A stretch of 64,000 bases of DNA from assembly GCA_034927345.1 (NCBI GenBank), contig JAYFQE010000002.1:384089-448088 (forward strand), given 5' to 3'. Below, one piece after another: positions 16,468 through 23,969 of the stretch. Each line of letters begins with the position of its first letter. The stretch's first letter is position 1. A program made the position numbers and the translations under genes. The notes under the pieces were generated by a model. The model saw only the letters and a list, made by a program, of their open reading frames with translations, had not been told where the DNA came from and did no database searches. The DNA comes from JAYFQE01 sp034927345. GTDB taxonomy: Bacteria; Bacillota; Clostridia; Saccharofermentanales; UBA5734.

Positions 16468-17604
16468 TCAGGCTTTTGCTTCACAGAAGGCAAACCAATT
16501 ATCCAGTTTATCCATAACCGAAGCAATGACCTGGTCCATATTATAATAACGGTATTCAGCCAGACGGCCGACAAACAGATGACGGCCGGCCGTTTCCAGT
16601 TCGGATACGTGATCCAGATAAGCCTGCCGCTTGCCCAGATTTTCCGGCGTCAGGACTACATAGGACGGCACGCCGTTCTTGGCCGGATACTCGCAGCAGA
16701 TCACCGTCGAATCGCCCGTTTCACCGGTCATATGCTTGAATTCGGTAATCCGTGTGAAATCGTAGTCATTAGGATAATTGACCACCGCCGCCGGTTGGTA
16801 TTGATTAATCGGAAAGACGCGGAATTCGAAATCTACCGAACGATAAGTCAGACGTCCATAATCAAACTGGAAATATGTATCCAGCTGGCCGGTATAAACC
16901 GTTAAATCATAATCCGCCTGGTCCCAGCTTGTACGGTCGTCAAAATAGTCGGTTGACAGGTGGAGATTGATCGCCGGATGATCAAGCATATTGAGGATCA
17001 TGCGGGTATATCCCTGTTCCGGCAGGCCTTGATAACGATCGGTGAAATAGCGTGTGTCCCGGTTCTGCCGCACCGGGATCCGGCCGGCCACTTCGGCCGA
17101 AAGCTCACGCGGATCTGTTTCCCATTGCTTCAGGGTGTAATTATGGAAAAATTTCTCATATAAGAATTCACCGACCTGGCTGACTACAACATCGCGAAAA
17201 TTCTTCGGCGGCGTGTTGAAGGATGAACGCGCGACTTCCCGTTCCAGGAATTCGCCGATATCGCGTATGGAGAGATTCTCTCCGTAAAGTTGGCATAATG
17301 TGTCACGATTGATCGGAAAAGGAATCATCTGACCGTCGACATAAGATAAAACACGATGCTGGTAAAAGCGAAACGAGCTGAAACGGTTGCAGAATAGCCA
17401 CACCGCCTGATTATTGGTATGAAAAATGTGAGGTCCATAACGATGAATGGTCAAGCCGCAATCCGGCATCGGTTCATCATAACAATTGCCGCCAACCTGC
17501 GGCCTCTGCTCCAGAATATCAACCGCAAAATCCCGTTCAGCCAGCAATCGGGCCGCTGTCGCGCCAGCCAATCCCGCTCCGATAATCAAAACCTTTTTTG
17601 TCAT
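16468..17604 (-). CDS. glf: UDP-galactopyranose mutase
   Basis: 378 aa from the chosen ATG. Interconverts UDP-galactopyranose and UDP-galactofuranose, the donor for galactofuranose-containing surface glycans, using reduced FAD. The N-terminal dinucleotide site G-A-G-L-A-G-A-T-A-A-R, the QVGGNCYDE loop, HIFHTNN, the Y-T-L-K-Q-W and RIPVRQNRDTRYF segments and the C-terminal G-R-L-A-E-Y-R-Y-Y-N-M-D are characteristic. AGGATGG precedes the ATG at 17602-17604; an upstream in-frame ATG at 17638-17640 is possible but lacks a ribosome site. No glycosyltransferases are adjacent, so its glycan is made elsewhere. Confidence 0.94.
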   Translation of the reverse strand: MTKKVLIIGAGLAGATAARLLAERDFAVDILEQRPQVGGNCYDEPMPDCGLTIHRYGPHIFHTNNQAVWLFCNRFSSFRFYQHRVLSYVDGQMIPFPINRDTLCQLYGENLSIRDIGEFLEREVARSSFNTPPKNFRDVVVSQVGEFLYEKFFHNYTLKQWETDPRELSAEVAGRIPVRQNRDTRYFTDRYQGLPEQGYTRMILNMLDHPAINLHLSTDYFDDRTSWDQADYDLTVYTGQLDTYFQFDYGRLTYRSVDFEFRVFPINQYQPAAVVNYPNDYDFTRITEFKHMTGETGDSTVICCEYPAKNGVPSYVVLTPENLGKRQAYLDHVSELETAGRHLFVGRLAEYRYYNMDQVIASVMDKLDNWFAFCEAKA

Positions 17605-17645
17605 GCCATTTACCATCCTATCTGCAGTTTTCATATTCAAGCGGC

Positions 17646-17664
17646 GAGGGGTTCGACTCCCCTC
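17646..17664. repeat. tRNA T-arm-like hairpin in the glf leader
   Basis: A perfect 6-bp stem GAGGGG/CCCCTC encloses the 7-base loop TTCGACT on the plus strand, the exact shape and loop consensus of a tRNA T-arm, followed by CCCTTA. No matching D-arm, anticodon arm or 5' acceptor strand is found within the preceding 90 bases. On the minus strand it would fold in the glf 5' untranslated region. Confidence 0.5.
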
Positions 17665-17712
17665 CCCTTAAAACCATGTTTCGCCATACGAAACAAATCT
17701 GTCCAGATTTTT

Positions 17713-17718
17713 ATTATA
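17713..17718 (-). promoter_or_regulatory. possible -10 box upstream of glf
   Basis: A consensus TATAAT on the minus strand about 110 bases before the glf start. No convincing -35 element at 16-18 bases, so it is a weak promoter call. Confidence 0.3.
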
Positions 17719-17793
17719 GCATATCCTCATGAAACAAAAGAATCCTCTCGGGAATGCCTTCTTAACAAGGGCCTGAAGAAACAGGCGCCGGCC

Positions 17794-18567
17794 TTAGCGG
17801 CGGATTGCGCGTTGTTTTGTACAGGTATCATGCACCGTCTGCTTTATGATACAAAACAAATGCTCATCGTCATTTGCCGGATCGTTCTGAGGCGGCAAAT
17901 AAGTGTTTTTCATGATATTTTTCTTGAAGATCGTTTCATACCATGTTGCCGCCGCCGCATATCGTCCATAGATCATATGCATATGATATCCATCGCGGCA
18001 TAATGACCGGCCGCCCGCGGCAACATCAAATTCCGGCAGACGCCTCAGATTCTGAATAACCTCCCCGCAGGGGATGATCGCAAGATTCAGCGTGTCTGCC
18101 GCTTTTTCATAAGCCGCTTTCAACGAGCGGTACATTTGATCCTGATTCTTGTCATAGCGCTGAAACGCCTCATGGCTGCTGTTTATCTCATAAGCCCAGG
18201 TCTCATGGATCATCTGACTGGCCGCCGGAGCATATTTCTTGATATAGGCGGAAAGATTGATGATATAGGGATAGTATGTTCTTTCTAATCCGCTGTCATG
18301 ACTGGCCTGCTGCAGGGTAACGATATCCCAGTCGTCCTCTGTCAGCGCTTCCTTGACAGATACAGGCCGGTCCGTTGCGCTTCCGTTGAGATCATAGCGA
18401 TAAACGCGCGCGTCATGGGTTATGTTCTCGTCGTGCTGCTGCAACGAGCAGCCGCCGATGTATAGATTCACGACTTGTGTTTCCACGCCGTCCTGCTGAG
18501 CAATGTCATGCAGATATGCGGCGGCGTCTTCAGAAAAACTATTCCCTATAGCAAGTATCTTTCTCAT
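17794..18567 (-). CDS. DUF4886 (SGNH-hydrolase-like) protein
   Basis: 257 aa. The N-terminal I-G-N-S-F-S-E-D-A block resembles the GNSFS nucleophile motif of SGNH hydrolases in DUF4886, and the C-terminal D-G-Y-H-M-H-M-I-Y-G segment the Asp/His block. No signal peptide is visible, so it is probably cytoplasmic. DUF4886 proteins are uncharacterised; SGNH enzymes are often esterases acting on acylated sugars or lipids. GAGG lies upstream of the ATG at 18565-18567, giving an MRKILAIGNSF start. It stands alone between glf and a tRNA pair; no operon partner. Substrate unknown. Confidence 0.8.
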   Translation of the reverse strand: MRKILAIGNSFSEDAAAYLHDIAQQDGVETQVVNLYIGGCSLQQHDENITHDARVYRYDLNGSATDRPVSVKEALTEDDWDIVTLQQASHDSGLERTYYPYIINLSAYIKKYAPAASQMIHETWAYEINSSHEAFQRYDKNQDQMYRSLKAAYEKAADTLNLAIIPCGEVIQNLRRLPEFDVAAGGRSLCRDGYHMHMIYGRYAAAATWYETIFKKNIMKNTYLPPQNDPANDDEHLFCIIKQTVHDTCTKQRAIRR

Positions 18568-18641
18568 ATCAGCCTCGCGTAAAATACGATTCATGATGAT
18601 AGCCGGAGCATTTTGCATGCGGCGGTTCACGGCAAAGGTTT

Positions 18642-18675
18642 AAAAAGACTGCCGATATAAAATCGACAGTCTTTT
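18642..18675 (-). terminator. terminator of the tRNA-Met/Ile - tRNA-Tyr transcript
   Basis: Hairpin with arms AAAGACTG-x-CGAT and ATCG-x-CAGTCTTT around a short AT loop, followed by TTTTTAAA on the minus strand, directly after tRNA-Tyr. Confidence 0.8.
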
Positions 18676-18759
18676 GGTGGGAGGAGGTGGATTCGGACCA
18701 CCGAAGTCTGAGACAACAGATTTACAGTCTGCCCCCTTTGGCCGCTCGGGAATCCTCCC
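18675..18759 (-). tRNA. tRNA-Tyr (anticodon GTA)
   Basis: Acceptor GGGAGGA/TCCTCCC, anticodon loop CTGTAAA with anticodon GTA, long variable arm as in bacterial tRNA-Tyr, T-loop GTCCGAATC and CCA end. Confidence 0.95.
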
Positions 18760-18772
18760 ATATATGAAGTTA

Positions 18773-18849
18773 TGGTGGGCCTTCAGGGACTTGAACCCCG
18801 GACCGACCGGTTATGAGCCGGTTGCTCTAACCAACTGAGCTAAAGGCCC
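18773..18849 (-). tRNA. tRNA with CAT anticodon (Met elongator or Ile2)
   Basis: Acceptor GGGCCTT/AAGGCCC, D-loop AGCTCAGTTGGTTAGAGC, anticodon stem ACCGG/CCGGT with loop CTCATAA, T-loop GGTTCAAGTCC, CCA encoded. The CAT anticodon is used by Met and by lysidine-modified Ile tRNAs; the acceptor sequence does not settle which. It is not an initiator: position 1 pairs normally. Cotranscribed with tRNA-Tyr. Confidence 0.9.
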
Positions 18850-18888
18850 ACAGCATGCCGCCCATATGATTGAAGCGACAAAGGGAAT

Positions 18889-18916
18889 TATATAGAATGA
18901 CTCGACCGATTGTCAA
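18889..18916 (-). promoter_or_regulatory. promoter of the tRNA-Met/Ile - tRNA-Tyr pair
   Basis: Minus-strand TTGACA (18911-18916), 16-base spacer and TATATA (18889-18894), roughly 40 bases upstream of the tRNA. Confidence 0.6.
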
Positions 18917-19010
18917 GGGTTTTTCGTTTTAATTTTCATCATCCTCCTGACGGCGATCAACCTCATTGAAAAATCTAAGATAATCAGCCGGATTTTACCG
19001 GCTTTCCCAT

Positions 19011-20435
19011 TTACCTCAGTTGGTTCACCAACTGTTTATAGAGATTGCCCCGTTCTTCAAAGTGCCGAAATTTGTCGTAACTGGTTCCGGCCGGCGACAG
19101 CACAACGACCTCGCCCGGCGCGGCAACCGCTCTGGCAGCCTGCACAGCCTGCTCGTAGGAATCGCAGCGGGTAATTTGCAGGCTTTCATAAGGAACGCCG
19201 GCATAGACCGCCTCGCGTTTCAGACAGGCATCGATGAGATCGCTGTTGGCGCCGCAATAGATAATTTTCCGGGAAATCGATACGATCGCTTCGCCCAATC
19301 CGGTATAATCGCATTTTTTGTCCTGTCCGCCGGTAATCAAGACAACGCGCTCCTGCCGGTCGGCCAGAGCGCGCAAAGCCGCCTTGGTCCGCGACGGGCT
19401 GGTATCGATTGAGCTGTTGTAATAACGCACGCCATCCAATTCGCGAACCAGTTCCAGCCGGTGTTCGACGCCGCCGAAAGACCGGGCGACGGCAGCGATA
19501 TGCTCCGGCCGGACAAAAGGCCAGACGGCGGCGGCGGCGGCCAGGTAATTCTCGACATTATGATTGCCCGGAATCCGGATCTCCCCGGCCGGTACGATCG
19601 GAACAATCTGATTCTGATCCCGGTAAACGAGCCGGCCGTCCATCATCAGGAAGCCTTCGCTTAGATCCGGGCTGGTGCGGCTGAAAAAGACGGTTTTGCC
19701 GCGTGCGTCCGATGACAGCGATCGGGTCTCATAATTATCGGCATTTAAGACCAGCCGGCCGTAAAAGGGCTGATACATCAGGATGTTGCGCTTCGCATCG
19801 ATATATTCCTGATAATCTTTATGGACATCCAGATGATTGGGTGAAATATTGGTCACAACAGCGATATCCGGGCTTTTGCGCATGCTCATCAGTTGAAAGC
19901 TGGACAGTTCGAGCACCACCATGTCGTCGGCTTTGATGGTTTCAATCCGATCCAAAAGCGGCGTCCCGATGTTGCCGCCTAAATGAACCGTATAGCCGGC
20001 TTCCTGCAGGATCAGGCTGATCAGGGTTGTCGTCGTTGTCTTGCCATCGCTGCCGGTTATGCCGAACTGCCGGGCCGGACACAGCTCCATGAAGACTTCC
20101 ATCTCCGAAGTGATGATGGCGCCGCGCTCACGCTCGGCACGTAATTCAGGCAGATCCCAGCGCATCTTGGGCGTGCGGAAGATCACGTCAAAGCCCTTGA
20201 GCTGACTTAAATAATCCGGCCCGACACACCAGTCCAAAGCGATCTGCTCATCCGCGAAAGCTTTTCTGGTCCGGCTCAGAACCGGATCATCAGCGGCCAA
20301 TTTATCAAATGCGGTTATTGAAGCGCCAAGATTGGCTATATATCGAATTAAAGGCCGATTGCTGATGCCGACGCCTAAAACGGCAATCCGCTTGCCCTTT
20401 AAAAATGCTTTGAACTCATCTATCTTGTTGATCAT
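19011..20435 (-). CDS. murD: UDP-N-acetylmuramoyl-L-alanine--D-glutamate ligase
   Basis: 474 aa. Adds D-glutamate to UDP-MurNAc-L-alanine in peptidoglycan precursor synthesis, in the cytoplasm. The N-terminal Rossmann segment (IAVLGVGISN), the Mur ligase ATP loop G-I-T-G-S-D-G-K-T-T-T-T near 126-137, V-T-N-I-S-P-N-H-L-D, and the C-terminal S-P-A-G-T-S-Y-D-K-F are typical. AAGGAG is 9 bases before the ATG at 20433-20435. Unusually it is not in a dcw cluster but stands alone between tRNA genes, with its own promoter. Confidence 0.96.
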   Translation of the reverse strand: MINKIDEFKAFLKGKRIAVLGVGISNRPLIRYIANLGASITAFDKLAADDPVLSRTRKAFADEQIALDWCVGPDYLSQLKGFDVIFRTPKMRWDLPELRAERERGAIITSEMEVFMELCPARQFGITGSDGKTTTTTLISLILQEAGYTVHLGGNIGTPLLDRIETIKADDMVVLELSSFQLMSMRKSPDIAVVTNISPNHLDVHKDYQEYIDAKRNILMYQPFYGRLVLNADNYETRSLSSDARGKTVFFSRTSPDLSEGFLMMDGRLVYRDQNQIVPIVPAGEIRIPGNHNVENYLAAAAAVWPFVRPEHIAAVARSFGGVEHRLELVRELDGVRYYNSSIDTSPSRTKAALRALADRQERVVLITGGQDKKCDYTGLGEAIVSISRKIIYCGANSDLIDACLKREAVYAGVPYESLQITRCDSYEQAVQAARAVAAPGEVVVLSPAGTSYDKFRHFEERGNLYKQLVNQLR

Positions 20436-20476
20436 GGATCCATTCTCCTTTAAATGCAATTTTTATGTCCTTCAGA

Positions 20477-20506
20477 ATTATAAAATAGATCTTGCATTTT
20501 TACCAA
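20477..20506 (-). promoter_or_regulatory. murD promoter
   Basis: Minus-strand TTGGTA (20501-20506), 18-base spacer, TATAAT (20477-20482), about 40 bases before the murD start; interleaved with the plus-strand tRNA-Leu(CAG) promoter. Confidence 0.55.
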
Positions 20507-20520
20507 CATTATTGTAAGAT
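20492..20520 (+). promoter_or_regulatory. promoter of tRNA-Leu(CAG)
   Basis: TTGCAT (20492-20497), 17-base spacer, TAAGAT (20515-20520), 12 bases before the mature tRNA. Confidence 0.6.
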
Positions 20521-20532
20521 AAACTTCGTCCC

Positions 20533-20619
20533 GCGGGAATGGCGGAATTGGCAGACGCGCTAGTTTCAGGTACTAGTGATCGTAAGGTCATGCAGGTTCA
20601 AGTCCTGTTTCCCGCACCA
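20533..20619 (+). tRNA. tRNA-Leu (anticodon CAG)
   Basis: Class II tRNA: acceptor GCGGGAA/TTCCCGC, anticodon stem CTAGT/ACTAG with loop TTCAGGT (anticodon CAG), long variable arm, T-loop GGTTCAAGTCC, A discriminator and CCA. Confidence 0.96.
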
Positions 20620-20624
20620 GATGA

Positions 20625-20649
20625 GGATCCGCGCAAGCGGATCCTTTTT
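20625..20649 (+). terminator. terminator after tRNA-Leu(CAG)
   Basis: Perfect 8-bp stem GGATCCGC/GCGGATCC with a GCAA tetraloop followed by TTTTT. Confidence 0.88.
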
Positions 20650-20689
20650 GTTGTCTGTCCGGGCAGGTTTTCAGTAGGCAAGGAGTATC

Positions 20690-23194
20690 ATGGCAACGAT
20701 TCAGCAGCGCGACTTTACGTCAAATTCGGATAAACCGGAGCGGCCGGTCGTCCGTATCGCCGTGCGTTCTTTAGCTGAAACAGTCCATCGTCACGGCGGA
20801 TTGTCCGGTCCCGCATACGGCGGTGTTGCCGCGGTGGACGGCATAAGACTGCATCAGCGGTTTGCCGCCTCCCTGACCGACCGTCATGCTGATGCTGCGG
20901 TACATATCGAACTGGCTTTACTGTGTGATTTTGAAGCAGATGCGCTTCATCTTCAGGTCAGCGGCCGCTGCGACGCCTTGGTTGCCAATCCTGAGTCCGG
21001 TTTCTATCAATTGATTGAAGCCAAATCCTTCAGCGGTTCGCCGGACCGGCTGCCGCCGCAAGGCGAAAGTGTTCATTGGGCTCAGGCGGAATTATATGGC
21101 TGGCTTTTTCTCAAAGAGCATCCTGATCTGGATCAATTATCGGTCGGTCTGGTTTATGTCGGTCTCGATTCGCCGGAATGGCTGGAATTGCATAAGACTT
21201 TTTCACGGGGTGAACTGGCTGCTTTTTTTCAAGATACCTGCCGTCATTATGCCGATTTCACTGCCAATCTTCTGCACAGCAAAAAACTGCGCGACCAAAG
21301 CGGCCTGGAATGCCGTTTCCCCTACCCGGCGCTGCGCAGCGGCCAGAAACGTTTTATGCAGGAAGTCGTCGGTACGGCCAGACAAAAAAGTTGTCTTTTT
21401 ATTCAGGCGCCGACCGGCATCGGCAAAACCATGGCCGCACTTTATCCGGCGGTAAAAATTCTGGCCAATCATTGGGTCGATCATGTTTTTTACTTGACCC
21501 ACATGACCTCTGCCCGTCTGGTCGCCGCCCGGGCTCTGGAAGATTTGCGGCGGTCCGGACTGCTGATGAAAGGCATCATTTTATACGCTAAGGAAAAAAT
21601 GTGCCTGATGCCCGATCTATATTGTGACAGCCGCCAGTGCCCTTATGCGTTGTCCTATTATGACCATCTCCCTGCCGCGCTTCGCCGTCTGTTCCTCTTG
21701 GAGCAGATCGGCCGGGAGGAAATCATCGCCTGCGCCCGGGAACATGAAGTCTGCCCCTTCGAACTGTCTCTGGATATGGCCGTTTATTGTGAAATTATTG
21801 TCTGTGATTACAATTACGCATTTGATCCCCGGGTTCGGCTGGACCGCTTTTTCAACCAGGAGCTGCAGACCCATCTGCTATTGGTCGACGAAGCACATAA
21901 TCTTCCGGCACGTTCCCGCGGTATGTACAGCGCCGCCCTGAACAGCCTGGAACTGGCGGACACCCGCAAAGCCATCCAGGGGCAGGCGCCGCAGCTGGAA
22001 CAACAGCTGGATAAAATTCTCCTTTATTTTGATAAAATCAACCATGCTTTGGAGGGTCAGGACGCCGTGTTCGATCAACTCGAGCGGCTGGTTCGTCCCG
22101 ATGATGTCATGAAAGCGGAACAATTCCGGGCGATGCGCAATCTGCCGGCCGATCTGATCGCCCTGAGCGCTCGCTTCAGCTTTTTTTGTCATGAATTTCT
22201 TGAAGAACATCCCGATTTTCCCGGCCGTCAGTCCTTATTGAAGGGCTTGTTCAAGCTCTTGTTTTTTAATCGGGTAGCAGAAGAGTTTTTCGGCGCCGAT
22301 TATGTTACGGTGGCCAGAAAAACCGCGGATGGCGCGGCCGAGGTCGAATTGATGTGCCTGGACGCCGCGGATAAGCTGGCGGCTTGTTACCTGAAGAAGC
22401 ACCCGACGGTCTTTTTTTCGGCTACCCTTTCACCGCTGGAATACTATATGGGTCTGCTGCAAGGGCGTCCGGTCTCCGAATCAACGGAAAAGCTGCTCCT
22501 GGGTTCGCCTTTCCCGCCTGAAAACCTGCTGGTGATGATCTGCAGCCAATTATCCACCCGTTACCGTCAGCGCCAGGATACAATCCAGGCTATCCTGCGT
22601 TTGATATTAGCGGCTGTTGGACAGCGTACCGGCAATTACCTGGTTTTTGTTCCTTCATTTGCCTACTTGAGCTTGCTGCGCAGTTTATTGCGAAACTGCC
22701 CGGAAAGCCGCAATATCGATTGTTTATTTCAGATTCCCGAGATGAATGAGCGCCTGCGGCAGAAATTTCTCAATCGTTTTGAGCAATTCGGCCGTAAAAC
22801 CTTGTTGGCGGTCGCCGTCATCGGCGGTGTTTTTTCCGAAGGCATTGATTTAACCGGCGAGAAGCTGACCGGCGTCGTGATTGTCGGCGTAGGCCTGCCT
22901 CAGATCTGCCCGGAACGAGAGATTATGCGGCAGTATTACGGTCAGGCTTTAGGCAGCGGATATGAATATGCCTATTTATATCCAGGCTTTAATAAAGTTC
23001 AGCAAGGCGCCGGACGGGTTATCCGCAGCGAAGAAGATCGTGGTTTTGTCTTGTTGATCGATGATCGTTACGATACAGAAGTCTACCGTTCGCTGTTCCC
23101 GGCCGAATGGCATCCGGTTCCCGTGACTCAGGAATCTGAAGTAAGCTCGGTTTTGCAGGTTTTCTGGGGTGAAGGCAAGCCGGTGTCCGGTTGA
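20690..23194 (+). CDS. DinG/XPD-family helicase with N-terminal PD-(D/E)XK nuclease-like domain
   Basis: 834 aa. Residues of about 65-135 contain a RecB/Cas4-like nuclease pattern: G-R-C-D-A-L-V followed by Y-Q-L-I-E-A-K-S-F and later Q-A-E-L-Y-G. The superfamily 2 helicase part has Walker A A-P-T-G-I-G-K-T near 239-246, four cysteines (about 305, 313, 318 and 355) in the position of the XPD/DinG iron-sulfur cluster, V-D-E-A-H near 396, S-A-T-L-S-P-L and the C-terminal Q-G-A-G-R-V-I-R motif. A 5'-to-3' DNA helicase with linked endo/exonuclease activity is expected; role probably DNA repair, but not established. AAGGAG precedes the ATG. Its end overlaps the converging recO by 67 bases. Confidence 0.85.
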   Translation: MATIQQRDFTSNSDKPERPVVRIAVRSLAETVHRHGGLSGPAYGGVAAVDGIRLHQRFAASLTDRHADAAVHIELALLCDFEADALHLQVSGRCDALVANPESGFYQLIEAKSFSGSPDRLPPQGESVHWAQAELYGWLFLKEHPDLDQLSVGLVYVGLDSPEWLELHKTFSRGELAAFFQDTCRHYADFTANLLHSKKLRDQSGLECRFPYPALRSGQKRFMQEVVGTARQKSCLFIQAPTGIGKTMAALYPAVKILANHWVDHVFYLTHMTSARLVAARALEDLRRSGLLMKGIILYAKEKMCLMPDLYCDSRQCPYALSYYDHLPAALRRLFLLEQIGREEIIACAREHEVCPFELSLDMAVYCEIIVCDYNYAFDPRVRLDRFFNQELQTHLLLVDEAHNLPARSRGMYSAALNSLELADTRKAIQGQAPQLEQQLDKILLYFDKINHALEGQDAVFDQLERLVRPDDVMKAEQFRAMRNLPADLIALSARFSFFCHEFLEEHPDFPGRQSLLKGLFKLLFFNRVAEEFFGADYVTVARKTADGAAEVELMCLDAADKLAACYLKKHPTVFFSATLSPLEYYMGLLQGRPVSESTEKLLLGSPFPPENLLVMICSQLSTRYRQRQDTIQAILRLILAAVGQRTGNYLVFVPSFAYLSLLRSLLRNCPESRNIDCLFQIPEMNERLRQKFLNRFEQFGRKTLLAVAVIGGVFSEGIDLTGEKLTGVVIVGVGLPQICPEREIMRQYYGQALGSGYEYAYLYPGFNKVQQGAGRVIRSEEDRGFVLLIDDRYDTEVYRSLFPAEWHPVPVTQESEVSSVLQVFWGEGKPVSG

Positions 23195-23955
23195 CCGGTA
23201 TGATTGTCCGGACAGCTTAATGTCTGCAACATCTGCAAACGGGTATATTCTTTTTCCATTTGAAAGGAAAGATAGGCGTCCGACAAAGCTATAAACGCCT
23301 GCCGAACAGTATCATCAAGCTGGAAATGAAATAGTTTTCCGATCGGTACGTCCTGTATATGACGCATACAGGCCAGACAGCCGGCGCTGACCGGCCGGGC
23401 ATCGGCTGCCTGGCCAAGACAGCTTGATTTGCCGCAAACCACGCCGCAGGCCTTGATGCTGAAATAATCATTTCCGGATCGGTCGCCGCAGATCACACAG
23501 CCATCCAGACGGGGCGCTAAACCGATTTCCGCCAGGATCCGCCACTGGGCGGTATGGACGGTCAGAAGCGGATCCGCCTGTTCCTGCAAAGCCTGAAGAC
23601 TATAAGCCCAGAAGCGGTATAAAGCGGGCTGAGCGACGTCGTCACGCAGGCAGTCAACCAATACCTCGGCCAGATGAGCTGCGCATACCAGACGATCGAT
23701 ATCCTTCTGCAGAGCCATAAAGGGCTCGATCAACTCGGAAGCGTTCAAAGAATAATGCCCGCGATTTTGAAACAGCTCGTACCGGCCGAATGAAAAAATC
23801 TGGGTCGTCAGCAAGTGGGGGCTGCGCGTCCGTCTGGCGCCCTGAACAGACACGCTGATTAAACCCAACTCTTCAGTCAGCAGGCTGATGATCCGGTCGC
23901 TTTCCCCGACAGGAACCACCCGGACAACAAAACCGCGTGTCTTGACATGAGGCAT
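23128..23955 (-). CDS. recO: DNA repair protein RecO
   Basis: 275 aa. N-terminal OB fold (GFVVRVVPVGESDRIISLLTEE), helical middle, and a zinc site C-V-I-C-G with C-G-x-x-C further on. In the RecFOR pathway RecO helps load RecA onto SSB-coated single-stranded DNA. The last 20 or so residues, polar and without family conservation, lie antisense over the end of the helicase gene. It follows era by 14 bases, a common Firmicute arrangement. Confidence 0.92.
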   Translation of the reverse strand: MPHVKTRGFVVRVVPVGESDRIISLLTEELGLISVSVQGARRTRSPHLLTTQIFSFGRYELFQNRGHYSLNASELIEPFMALQKDIDRLVCAAHLAEVLVDCLRDDVAQPALYRFWAYSLQALQEQADPLLTVHTAQWRILAEIGLAPRLDGCVICGDRSGNDYFSIKACGVVCGKSSCLGQAADARPVSAGCLACMRHIQDVPIGKLFHFQLDDTVRQAFIALSDAYLSFQMEKEYTRLQMLQTLSCPDNHTGQPDTGLPSPQKTCKTELTSDS

Positions 23956-23969
23956 TTCGCCTGGCTCCT

